NCBI RefSeq assembly: GCF_002081715.1
Contig: NZ_MUKP01000030.1
Location: forward strand, 1 to 64,000
Reading direction: 5' to 3'
DNA length: 64,000 nt
DNA from: Nocardia donostiensis
GTDB taxonomy: Bacteria > Actinomycetota > Actinomycetes > Mycobacteriales > Mycobacteriaceae
The notes under the pieces were generated by a model. The model saw nothing but the letters and a program-made list of their open reading frames with translations, had not been told where the DNA came from and made no database searches. The position numbers and the translations under genes are program-made. This document shows, in pieces, positions 15,763 to 23,457 of this stretch. Position 1 is the first letter of the stretch. Each line of letters starts with the position of its first letter.

Positions 15763-17735
15763 TGTGCCCCCGTCGGCTGCAGGTTGTGTTCGAGGTCGAA
15801 ATCGACCACGGGGGGCCGGGTCAGGATCGCGACCTGCCGGGTGACGGAGCGCCGGTCGGGGCCGAGCACGGTCACCAGGTAGCGGCCGCTCGGCGGCTGA
15901 GCGAGTTCGTAGGTGCCGTCCTCCGCGGTCACCGTGGCGGCCACGTGCTCCCCACTCGCCTTGACCAGGCTGACCATCGCTCCCGCACATGGCTGGCCCC
16001 CGGCGGTAACGCGGCCGTGCAGGCTGAGACGGCGGGTGAGCACCACCCGAGGCCGAACCGAACCCGCGGCGAAGTCCATCACCTGTGAGTGCGGCGCCCA
16101 GCCGTCGGCCCCGGCGATCACGAGGTAGGAGCCGGGTGCCGGTAGTACCACCGTGAACTCCCCCGCGTTGTCGGCTCGGCTCCAGTCGGCGGGTTCGCCC
16201 CTGGTGCTCAGCACAGTGATCACGGCCTGGCGGATCGGCTGCCCGGCGGCGCTGCGCACGGTGCCGGTGACGATCAGCTCGTCGGACACCTGCTCGTCGC
16301 CGGAAGACATGCCCGCGCGGGCCGAGGCGACGGCGGGTGCCTCGACGCGCGGAATGAAGACCGCGACCGCCAGGGTCGCCAGCGCCGCCACCGCCGCCAT
16401 CACGAAGACGAGCCGGAAAGCGCCGAGCGACGGCAACTCCTGTCCGGCCACGTCCATGGTGACGGCGGTCAGCAATGCGGAGATGAGGCCGCTCGAGATC
16501 GACGTGCCGACCGAACGCAGCAACGTGTTCAGCCCGTTGGCCGACGCGGTCTCGGTGATCGGCACCGACCCCATGATCAGCATCGGCATCGCCGAGTAGG
16601 CGATCGCCGTCCCGATCATCACGAACATGGCACCCATCACGATCAGCGGTACCGACCCGGTCAGGAACAGCCGGGCCGTGTAGGCGACGACGAGCAGACC
16701 CGTCCCGATCAGCAGCGTGTACTTGGCGCCGATCCGTTCGATCATCCGGGCCGAGATCGGCGCGAACACGACCATCATCAGGCCGGCAGGCACCATGCAC
16801 AGCCCGGACGCCAGCACGGAGAGCCCGAAGCCGTAGCCGGTCTCGGTCGTCATCGAAAGCTGCTGCGTGGTGGCCAGCAAGTTGGCGTACATGGAGATCC
16901 CGACGAGCAGTGCGGCGAGGTTGGTCAGCAGCACAGGGCGGCGCGCGGAGGTGCGGAGGTCGACCATCGGCAGGTCGACGCGTAACTCGAACGGGAACCA
17001 CGCTGCGAAGGCGAACACGGCCACTGCCACCGCGGTCAGAGTGGAACTGCTCGTCCACCCCCACGAGCCCCCTTGGGAGATGACGAGCAGCAGGGCGACG
17101 AGGGCGACCGACAGCAGCACCGCTCCGCCGATATCGAAGCGTCCGGAGACACGGATCGCGGATTCGGGGACGACGGCCAGCACCGCGACGAAGAGCAGCG
17201 CCGCCGCGATCGCGGACAACCAGAAGATCGATTCCCAGCCGAAGTGCTCGTACAGCACCCCCGGCAGCGGCAGCCCCAGGGCCGAGCCGATTCCCAGGGT
17301 CGCGCTCATCATCGCGGTTGCGCTCGCCACCCGCGCCTTGGGCAATTCATCCCGCAGCATGGCGATGCCGATCGGGACCAGCGCCGAGGCGAGTCCCTGC
17401 AGACCACGGCCCACGAGCACGGCGAGGAAGTTGCCGCCGACCGCGGCGATCACCGAACCCGCCACGATCGTCCCCAGCGACACCAGCATCATCCGGCGCT
17501 TACCGAACATATCGGCCAGGCGGGACAGGATCGGGGTGGCGACCGCGGCGGTCAGCAGTGTCACGGTCACCAGCCAGGAGGCACTCGGATAGCCGATGCC
17601 GAGGATCTCGGGGAACTTGCCCAGCAGGGGAACGACGAGCGTGTGCTGCAGAGCTACGACAATGCCCGATAAGCACAGCACGATGGTGAGCAACCGATTG
17701 GGCGGTCTGGCAGGTGACTTCGCATGTGTGACCAC
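15759..17735 (-). CDS. MFS (DHA2/EmrB-type) exporter with C-terminal carboxypeptidase-regulatory-like domains
   Basis: A 658-residue fusion. Residues 1 to about 465 are a multi-span MFS transporter: SWLVTVTLLTAAVATPILSR, loop motif RLADMFGKRR, and antiporter motif C-like TLGIGSALGLPLPGVLYEHF. After a linker, residues about 485-650 hold two beta-sandwich repeats of the carboxypeptidase regulatory/CnaB-like kind (GTVRSAAGQPIRQAVITVLS, then GRVTAGGQPCAGAMVSLV). Fourteen spans would leave this tail in the cytoplasm, which is unusual for domains normally found outside. GTG start at 17735. Drug or lipid efflux is plausible; substrate unknown. Confidence 0.85.
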   Translation of the reverse strand: MVTHAKSPARPPNRLLTIVLCLSGIVVALQHTLVVPLLGKFPEILGIGYPSASWLVTVTLLTAAVATPILSRLADMFGKRRMMLVSLGTIVAGSVIAAVGGNFLAVLVGRGLQGLASALVPIGIAMLRDELPKARVASATAMMSATLGIGSALGLPLPGVLYEHFGWESIFWLSAIAAALLFVAVLAVVPESAIRVSGRFDIGGAVLLSVALVALLLVISQGGSWGWTSSSTLTAVAVAVFAFAAWFPFELRVDLPMVDLRTSARRPVLLTNLAALLVGISMYANLLATTQQLSMTTETGYGFGLSVLASGLCMVPAGLMMVVFAPISARMIERIGAKYTLLIGTGLLVVAYTARLFLTGSVPLIVMGAMFVMIGTAIAYSAMPMLIMGSVPITETASANGLNTLLRSVGTSISSGLISALLTAVTMDVAGQELPSLGAFRLVFVMAAVAALATLAVAVFIPRVEAPAVASARAGMSSGDEQVSDELIVTGTVRSAAGQPIRQAVITVLSTRGEPADWSRADNAGEFTVVLPAPGSYLVIAGADGWAPHSQVMDFAAGSVRPRVVLTRRLSLHGRVTAGGQPCAGAMVSLVKASGEHVAATVTAEDGTYELAQPPSGRYLVTVLGPDRRSVTRQVAILTRPPVVDFDLEHNLQPTGAQ

Positions 17736-17764
17736 TGCGTCTCCGATTCGCGCAGCATCCAGGG

Positions 17765-17811
17765 GATGAACGGACGTTTACCCCATGAGGTGAACAAACG
17801 TTCACCTCATG
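17765..17811. promoter_or_regulatory. Tandem GTGAAC-N4-GTTCAC operators upstream of the exporter
   Basis: CATGAGGTGAAC (17784-17795) and GTTCACCTCATG (17800-17811) form a perfect 12-base inverted repeat around AAAC. A second degenerate copy, GATGAAC-GGAC-GTTTACC, lies 24 bases away at 17765-17782. The pair sits 30-76 bases before the exporter GTG and is a textbook layout for a TetR repressor, probably the one at 15172. Confidence 0.7.
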
Positions 17812-17895
17812 CACAAGCCCGGGTGTCCACCCAGCAGGAGCGTGCAGCCCGCGACACGAAATCCTGCGGGCACCGTGCCATATCGGTACTGGTCG

Positions 17896-18495
17896 TCAGG
17901 GGTGGGTTGCCAATCCGTCGGCGAGCGTGCTCACGAACTGGTCGATCCACGCTTCGTCGACGGCAGCGGGACCCCGGAGGACCACAGCCGCGAGCGTGGC
18001 TCCGAAGACGGTCTCCACGCATATCGAAATGTCGAGATCAGAGCGCGCCTCGCCGCGCTCGACCGCACCCGCGAACTGGGCAGCGAGGTGATCCCAGACG
18101 TTGGTGCGCAACCGTGCGGAAAGCTCCTCCTCCAGCGCCGGATCGGCCATCAGTTCGCTGATCAGACCGGGGGTGGCGCGACGCCCTGCCGGCGAGCCGA
18201 CCACCTCGACACACCGCTTCACGATCGCGCGGAGCACGCTGTGCAAGCTGCCGTCCTCGGTCGGCTCAGCAGCGACATCGGCAGGGAAGACTGCTTCATG
18301 CACGAGGTGCGCCTTGGACTTCCATCGCCGACGGATGGCCGGGACCGATGTCTCTGCTCGGTCGGCGATAGCGCGGAACGTGAGGTCGGCGTAACCGACC
18401 TCCGCCACCAGAGCCCGAGTCGCGGCCAGCACCGCGTCATCGATCCGCGTGTCACGGGGGCGGCCGCTGGGGGCGGGCGCCGCGGCATCTGGCAC
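17896..18495 (-). CDS. TetR family transcriptional regulator
   Basis: A 199-residue TetR protein with HTH at about residues 38-62 (LTFRAIADRAETSVPAIRRRW) and a C-terminal domain of the TetR_C_11-like sort (RATPGLISELMADPALEEEL). GTG start with AGGAGGTG 7 bases upstream. It is divergent from the FadD-like ligase gene at 18655, with a long palindrome in the shared 160-base region, so it most likely represses that ligase operon and perhaps itself. Confidence 0.87.
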   Translation of the reverse strand: MPDAAAPAPSGRPRDTRIDDAVLAATRALVAEVGYADLTFRAIADRAETSVPAIRRRWKSKAHLVHEAVFPADVAAEPTEDGSLHSVLRAIVKRCVEVVGSPAGRRATPGLISELMADPALEEELSARLRTNVWDHLAAQFAGAVERGEARSDLDISICVETVFGATLAAVVLRGPAAVDEAWIDQFVSTLADGLATHP

Positions 18496-18605
18496 TGTGC
18501 TTCACCTCCTCCGTAGGAACGAGTCCTTCTTCGCCGCAACCGGCCCATTATCACTGGGGCTTCGAGGAATCCGGCGATAACCCCTTGACCGTCACCACTT
18601 GTGTA

Positions 18606-18633
18606 TTAGATTCTGTTGCGCAACGAAATGTAA
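18606..18633. promoter_or_regulatory. 28-base palindromic operator upstream of the FadD gene
   Basis: The centre GTTGCGCAAC (18615-18624) is a perfect palindrome, and symmetry continues outward with ATT/AAT and TTA/TAA, 11 of 14 base pairs over 28 bases. It ends 21 bases before the ligase start, so a bound repressor would block initiation. The TetR protein at 17896 is the obvious candidate. Confidence 0.6.
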
Positions 18634-18654
18634 TGTGGATCACCTGGAGACGCC

Positions 18655-20307
18655 GTGATGCCCGACTTCGCGTACACCTCGATCGCCGAACTCCTCCATG
18701 CTCGAGCGGAGGATGACCACCCCGCGCTCCTCTTCGGTGACGAGCAGATGAACTGGCGCGACTTCGTCCGGGCAGCACAGGTGCGGGCTGCCGCGCTCAC
18801 GGCGCTACGACGTCCTGGCCCATGGCACGTCGGGGTGCTCATGGACAACGATCCCGAGTATCTTTTGTTGATCGCGGGCGCCGCACTCTCCGGAGCCACG
18901 ATCGTCGGCGTCAACCCGACCCGGCGTGGCACGGAGTTGGCAGGAGACATCACCGGAACCGATATACACACTCTGATCGTCGCCGCCGACCATCGCTCGC
19001 TGCTGGAGAATCTCGAGCTGCCGAACGTCGACATCCTCGACGTCGACGGTGACGCCTACCGCAGTGCGCTGGAGAACGCCGCTCGAGCTGCCACGAAGCT
19101 GCCCGCCCCGCCACCCGGTCCTGAACACACCCTGCTGCTGCTCTTCACTTCCGGCTCGACCGGGGCCCCCAAGGCCGTCGTCTGCTCATCTTTCCGGCTC
19201 GCCGCCATAGGTCAGCTCAACCGCCATGGCCTCGTACGGGAAGACGTCGTCTACAACGCTATGCCGTTGTTCCATGGCAATGCGCTGATGTCGGCGTGGG
19301 CGCCGATTCTCGTCGTCGGTGGCACTTATGCCATGCGACCGCGTTTCTCGGCCTCCGGGTTCCTCCCAGACGTACAGCGCTTCGGCGCCACGTTTTTCAA
19401 CTACGTCGGCCGGGCGCTCTCCTATGTACTCGCCCAGCCGGAGACCCCGGAGGAGGCGACCACGCGGCTGCGACTCGGGTTCGGTACCGAGGCCTCCATC
19501 CGGGACAGGCAGGAGTTCCAGCGGCGGTTCGGCTGCCGGATCGTCGAGTCCTACGGTTCCTCCGAAGGCGTTTGCGCCATCGTTCGCGGCGCCGACACTC
19601 CTGAAGGTGCGCTCGGGCGGCCCGACGAGCACATGGGCATGGAGATCGTGGACGCCGCCGGGAAAACCTGCCCAGCCGCGGAGTTCGCCGCGAACGGTTG
19701 CCTTCTCAACGCAGCCGAGGCCATCGGCGAGATCGTCGTCCGCGGCGGCGCAGCCCGGTTCGAGGGCTACTACAACAATCCCGCGGCCACGGCGGAAAAG
19801 CTTCGCGGCGGCGACTACTGGACCGGCGACCTCGCCTACCGTGATGCAGACGGGAATTTCTGGTTCGCCGGCCGAACATCGGACTGGATTCGAGTCGACA
19901 GCGAGAACTTCGCGACCGCGCCCATCGAACGCATCCTGGCGCGCCACCCCAGTGTGACCGCTGCGGTCGTGTACGGCGTCCCGGACCCCCGCACCGGCGA
20001 CCAGGTCATGGCCGCCTTGCTCTTGGCTCCCGGCCACTCCTTCGATGCCGACGAGTTCGGGGCCTTCCTCGACAGCCAGCCCGACCTGGGCCCGAAGTGG
20101 CGCCCCAGCCTGGTCCGCATCGTCGGAGATCTCCCCCAGACAGCGACAAGAAAGGTCGACAAGCAGGCGCTCCGCCGCGAGGCCTGGTTCTGCTCCGACC
20201 CCGTCTTCACCCGGAGCCACGGCGCCTACCAACCCCTGACCGATGAAGAGCGCGCCGCGCGCGAAGCGTCCTTCGCCGAGCACGGCCGACAGTCCCTCCT
20301 CCCCTGA
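18655..20307 (+). CDS. Long-chain fatty-acid-CoA ligase, FadD17-like
   Basis: A 550-residue ANL ligase. P-loop FTSGSTGAPKA lies near residues 163-173, A5 motif VESYGSSEG near 300, A7-A8 YWTGDLAYRDADGNFWFAGR and the adenylation Lys near residue 498 in TATRKVDK. ILARHPSVTAAVVYGVPDP and the short NFWFAGRTSDWIRVDSENFA hinge resemble mycobacterial FadD17-type ligases; the exact orthology is inference. The start may be GTG 18655 or the ATG just after it. It is followed 27 bases later by an NTF2-like gene. Confidence 0.87.
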   Translation: MMPDFAYTSIAELLHARAEDDHPALLFGDEQMNWRDFVRAAQVRAAALTALRRPGPWHVGVLMDNDPEYLLLIAGAALSGATIVGVNPTRRGTELAGDITGTDIHTLIVAADHRSLLENLELPNVDILDVDGDAYRSALENAARAATKLPAPPPGPEHTLLLLFTSGSTGAPKAVVCSSFRLAAIGQLNRHGLVREDVVYNAMPLFHGNALMSAWAPILVVGGTYAMRPRFSASGFLPDVQRFGATFFNYVGRALSYVLAQPETPEEATTRLRLGFGTEASIRDRQEFQRRFGCRIVESYGSSEGVCAIVRGADTPEGALGRPDEHMGMEIVDAAGKTCPAAEFAANGCLLNAAEAIGEIVVRGGAARFEGYYNNPAATAEKLRGGDYWTGDLAYRDADGNFWFAGRTSDWIRVDSENFATAPIERILARHPSVTAAVVYGVPDPRTGDQVMAALLLAPGHSFDADEFGAFLDSQPDLGPKWRPSLVRIVGDLPQTATRKVDKQALRREAWFCSDPVFTRSHGAYQPLTDEERAAREASFAEHGRQSLLP

Positions 20308-20334
20308 GAACGACAACCACCGAAAGGCACCACA

Positions 20335-20886
20335 ATGATCGAACTCAACCGCGACCACCTGGTCGACTTCATCACCGAGCGTCTGGCCACCACTGAACAG
20401 CCACGCCAGCGCACCATGCTGGAGCGGATGCGCGTGCACGCTACCGCCGAGCGTGACGGCGACCTCGAGACGCTCGTCGGCACGCTCGGGGAGACCACGA
20501 ACTACCACTTCTGGGGGCTCGGAGGCGACATCGGGCCCAAGACCCGGCAAGGTGTCAGCGACTACTATCGCAACCTGGTCGAGAACAACGGCCACGTGCT
20601 CGAGTTCTTCTGTGAGCGGATGGTGGTCGATGACCAGTGCATCGTGATCGAAGGCCGGCTCACGATGATCCAGCCGGGTGCGCTCATGGTGCAGCATCCC
20701 CTGGCAGGCGACATGGCTGAGGCCGACAAGAACTACCTGGTCCGGATGCGTAATGTGATCTTCTGGTCTTTCGACGAGGATCTGATGATCGTGGGCGAGG
20801 ACTCCTACACGGGCGGCCCTCTCGAGATGCGGGTTCTCGAAGACGATGAGCTGCCTGCGTACTTCGTCGCACTGACCCGATCCTGA
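20335..20886 (+). CDS. NTF2-like (SnoaL-type) protein
   Basis: A 183-residue protein with the cone-shaped NTF2/SnoaL pattern: a helical start, RMRVHATAERDGDLETLVGTL, TNYHFWGLGGDIGPKTRQGV, paired strands around FFCERMVVDDQCIVIEGRLT and NVIFWSFDEDLMIVGEDSY. The fold occurs both as small enzymes (isomerases, dehydratases) and as binding proteins, so no reaction is assigned. GAAAGG precedes the ATG, 27 bases after the ligase stop, so it is probably cotranscribed and may act on or carry the ligase product. Confidence 0.7.
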   Translation: MIELNRDHLVDFITERLATTEQPRQRTMLERMRVHATAERDGDLETLVGTLGETTNYHFWGLGGDIGPKTRQGVSDYYRNLVENNGHVLEFFCERMVVDDQCIVIEGRLTMIQPGALMVQHPLAGDMAEADKNYLVRMRNVIFWSFDEDLMIVGEDSYTGGPLEMRVLEDDELPAYFVALTRS

Positions 20887-20923
20887 CCGACCCGGTACGA
20901 CCCGTCGGTAGCCGCTGTACCAA

Positions 20924-20943
20924 CCGAAGCGCACCTTCTTCGG
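20924..20943. terminator. Small hairpin between convergent genes
   Basis: CCGAAG (20924) and CTTCGG (20938) pair around an 8-base loop in the 77-base space between the NTF2-like gene and the lipoprotein gene, which converge. It is weak but well placed for a bidirectional terminator. Confidence 0.3.
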
Positions 20944-20963
20944 CCGGCAACCTCGCCTCGGTG

Positions 20964-21491
20964 TCAGAAGCCGCGGAATACGCCATCTGCGTCGACACTG
21001 GTAGAGAAGTCCTCGAAGTCCAGGTTCGCCAACGACAGGTTGTTCTCTACTGCCGGCATTTCGCTGGGCACCACTCGGAAGGTCTGAAAGCCCATCACGT
21101 CTGCGTTACCCCGGCTCGTATCCACGACGAGGATCGGATGTTCGGGATCGATGATCGTTTGCTTGTCCACCAGGAACAGGTAGTAGGGCGGCGGCGCAGG
21201 GAGAAGGCTCTCCAACTTCTCCACTGTCAGAGCCTCGAAGCAAGGGTCGTCGATCGGCGTGATGCCCGCGTACGCGAGTGTCCCGCCACCGAGATCCCAC
21301 GGCCGCAACGCTGCGTCCACAGTTTCGGCCCAGGCGGCGTCGTCAGCGAAATAGGTTCGGATGAACAAGGAATCGCCGTCCGGCAACATAATCGCCTTTT
21401 CCTTCCTCACCGAGACCGGTCCCGTATCCCCCGGACATCCGATCATCACGATCACAGCCAACGCAGTCACCGCCAGCCGGCCGAACCTCAT
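20964..21491 (-). CDS. Putative lipoprotein, DUF6924-like
   Basis: A 175-residue protein with a short basic N-terminus, a hydrophobic run (LAVTALAVIVMIG) and a Cys at about residue 19 in MIGCPG, an acceptable though not canonical lipobox. The mature part, LFIRTYFADDAAWAETVDAAL with LAYAGITPIDDPCFEALTVE and a VVDTSRGNADVMGFQTFRVVPSEM ending, resembles the actinobacterial DUF6924 family of unknown function, usually seen as cytosolic proteins. Expected to be anchored on the outer face of the membrane if the lipobox is used. Confidence 0.6.
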   Translation of the reverse strand: MRFGRLAVTALAVIVMIGCPGDTGPVSVRKEKAIMLPDGDSLFIRTYFADDAAWAETVDAALRPWDLGGGTLAYAGITPIDDPCFEALTVEKLESLLPAPPPYYLFLVDKQTIIDPEHPILVVDTSRGNADVMGFQTFRVVPSEMPAVENNLSLANLDFEDFSTSVDADGVFRGF

Positions 21492-21539
21492 GAGCGGGAA
21501 GCCTACACATCCGGAGTTCGTATCGCGGCCGTTCCCCTT

Positions 21540-21826
21540 CGGCAGAGCCCGCCTCCACGGCGGCCGAGGTCGATACCCGCATCGCCGCCGACCAGGTGCA
21601 GGAACTGATCACCGACGGCGTCGCAGGCGACGAATTCCGCGGTGTCCATGCCGCTTTCGCCGCGGACCTGGCTGCGACGATGACGGTGCGCATCCAGCAG
21701 GGCGGCGGGTGCGCGAGCACGGGGCTCGACGACGCCGGTGCCTACGCGAACCCGCTGCCATCCTCACCCACGGCATCAGTGCCTGAGGGCTCGCTGTTCG
21801 TGACGCCACTCGGGCAGACTGGGCAG
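21540..21826 (+). other. Coding-like stretch in frame upstream of the glycosylase start
   Basis: In the Mug frame, about 21548-21770 reads ASTAAEVDTRIAADQVQELI and continues with strong third-position GC and no stop, before changing to an unstructured stretch ahead of the family-conforming start at 21827. It resembles no part of Mug. It may be the end of a lost gene or an N-terminal extension. No family was recognised. Confidence 0.25.
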
Positions 21827-22408
21827 ATGGCACGTTCTGCTGCGCATCGCCCCACATCGGCCGACCTGACTGCTGCGGCAGGGAAAACCATTCCCGATGT
21901 GCTGGCGCCGGATCTGCGTGTGCTGTTCTGCGGGATCAACCCGGGGCTGTGGTCGGGAGCGACCGGCTACCATTTCTCTCGCCCCGGAAACCGCTTCTGG
22001 CCTGCACTGTTCCGGTCGGGATTCACTCCACGACTGTTCCGCCCCGACGAGCAGGAGGAACTGCTCACGCTCGGCCTGGGTATCACGAATGTGGTACCCC
22101 GCGCGACAGCTAAGGCAGACGAGTTGACGATGCAGGAGTTACGTGACGGCGGCCGTGTCCTCGTCGAACGGGTGCAGCGTTACCGCCCGCAGATTCTGGC
22201 GGTCCTGGGCTTGGGCGCCTACCGAACCGCATTCAACCGTCCACGTACCACCGTCGGGCGCCAACCCGATGCACTCGACAACACCGAGATCTGGGTACTC
22301 CCCAACCCGAGCGGCCTCAACGCCCACTACCCGCCGGCCGCACTGGCCGCCGAATTCCGCGCCCTTCGTGAAGAAGCAGAACATGCTTCCCGACCGCAAG
22401 AGTCTTGA
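21827..22408 (+). CDS. mug: G/U mismatch-specific DNA glycosylase
   Basis: A 193-residue uracil-DNA glycosylase of the Mug/TDG family. LRVLFCGINPGLWSGATGYHF contains the GINPG active-site motif, RPGNRFWPAL follows it, TNVVPRATAKADELT forms the middle and LPNPSGLNAHYP is the family's second motif near residue 165. It excises uracil or ethenocytosine opposite guanine in base excision repair. ATG 21827 was chosen because conserved sequence starts soon after it; the upstream ribosome site is weak (GGGCAG). Monocistronic. Confidence 0.88.
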   Translation: MARSAAHRPTSADLTAAAGKTIPDVLAPDLRVLFCGINPGLWSGATGYHFSRPGNRFWPALFRSGFTPRLFRPDEQEELLTLGLGITNVVPRATAKADELTMQELRDGGRVLVERVQRYRPQILAVLGLGAYRTAFNRPRTTVGRQPDALDNTEIWVLPNPSGLNAHYPPAALAAEFRALREEAEHASRPQES

Positions 22409-22791
22409 CTTCCTCCTCACAAGAACGAGGGCCTTCCCCGAGACGGGTTCGATCAGGGACCGAGCTGCGCAGCTCCACCGCGACGTGCTGGCCGAGCAGC
22501 ACGCCCGCCGAGTGGCAGGTGCGCTCTCCAATCCGTGTCATCGACCTAGGCCCGGGGGCAGCAGGTTTTCCGCCGGTCGTTACCGGGCGCCGCGCCTGCC
22601 GTGCCGGGGCCATCCGTTCTGGAAGGTGGCGGCCGTCCGCGGAGGCACAGGGCGAGCCACGAAACGCGGCTGCTTTTTTCGAATCGAAAGGGTGCGATGT
22701 TGTTTTGGCATATCGATAGCGCCTTTCCAGAAACCGGTGGAGGCCGGGCTTGCGGGGCAGTGGAAGGCCCCTGCCCTCTTACCGCCCATGT
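22409..22791. other. Gap without a supported gene
   Basis: Nothing convincing is coded here. The first bases, TGACTTCCTCC right at the Mug stop, match the terminal AGGAAGTCAA seen at the IS200/IS605-like remnant at 45965, but the match is short. GGGCAG (22755) and CTGCCC (22771) can form a small hairpin ahead of the next promoter. Confidence 0.3.
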
Positions 22792-22832
22792 TGTAGTACT
22801 ATGTCCTAAGTGGTTTGAACTGTAGTACTACA
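22792..22832. promoter_or_regulatory. Twin TGTAGTACTACA operators
   Basis: TGTAGTACTACA at 22821-22832 is a perfect 12-base palindrome. A second copy, TGTAGTACTATG, begins at 22792, so TAGTACTA cores lie 29 bases apart and the outer 10-base arms also form one large inverted repeat. They end within 20 bases of the TetR start at 22849, which strongly suggests autorepression. Confidence 0.65.
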
Positions 22833-22848
22833 GATGGAGTGGTGTCAA

Positions 22849-23445
22849 GTGGTCCGCACGAACCCCGAACGTCGCCGAGCGCTGCTGGATGCATCAATCG
22901 AGGTCCTGGCCCGAGAAGGAGCCCGCGGACTGACATTTCGCGCAGTGGACCGGGAGGCCGAAGTACCTGCCGGGACCGCATCCAACTACTTCACCAACCG
23001 CGACGAACTACTCGTCCAAGCGGGCCACCGGTACTACGAGCGGCTGATTCCCGACGAATCGACCACGGCGAAACTGCACGGACCGCGCACCCGCGAGACC
23101 GTCACCGAACTCATGACCGAGGTCGTCGAACGCGTCACCCGCTTCCGCACCGGCTATCTCGCGCTCCTCGAACTCCGGCTGGAAGCCACTCGGCGGCCCG
23201 AACTGCAGGCCCTGCTCACCGAGCGGGTACGAGCCGATCTGGACTACAACATTCGCAACCATCTGGACTACGGAATGCCGGGCGATGAAAACACCGTCGT
23301 ACTGCTGTTCCTTACCCTGAACTGGCTCATCCTCGAACGACTCACCCTGCCCGGCGTCTTCACCGAGGAACAGGCCAAAGAACTGGTGCGAACGGCAGTG
23401 GAGCGCGCGATCCCCGCCACCGACCACGTTGCCGGCCACCCATGA
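22849..23445 (+). CDS. TetR family transcriptional regulator
   Basis: A TetR protein of 198 residues from GTG 22849 (203 from ATG 22834). The GTG is preferred because GGAG lies 9 bases upstream and the family usually begins VRTNPERRRALLDASIEVLA. HTH LTFRAVDREAEVPAGTASNY lies at about residues 27-50, then a helical domain with TRFRTGYLALLELRLEATRR. Twin palindromes overlap its promoter. The following gene is convergent, so the regulator's only evident target is itself. Confidence 0.86.
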   Translation: MVRTNPERRRALLDASIEVLAREGARGLTFRAVDREAEVPAGTASNYFTNRDELLVQAGHRYYERLIPDESTTAKLHGPRTRETVTELMTEVVERVTRFRTGYLALLELRLEATRRPELQALLTERVRADLDYNIRNHLDYGMPGDENTVVLLFLTLNWLILERLTLPGVFTEEQAKELVRTAVERAIPATDHVAGHP

Positions 23446-23457
23446 CGCGCATTGCGG

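Noticed and set aside
19186-20934. A 582-codon minus-strand open frame opposite the FadD and NTF2-like genes
   Set aside because: Antisense shadow spanning two well-supported genes; composition is unlike real proteins here.
22406-22425. TTGACTTCCTCC at the mug stop as another IS200/IS605 end
   Set aside because: No hairpin and no transposase tail beside it; a 12-base match alone is not enough.
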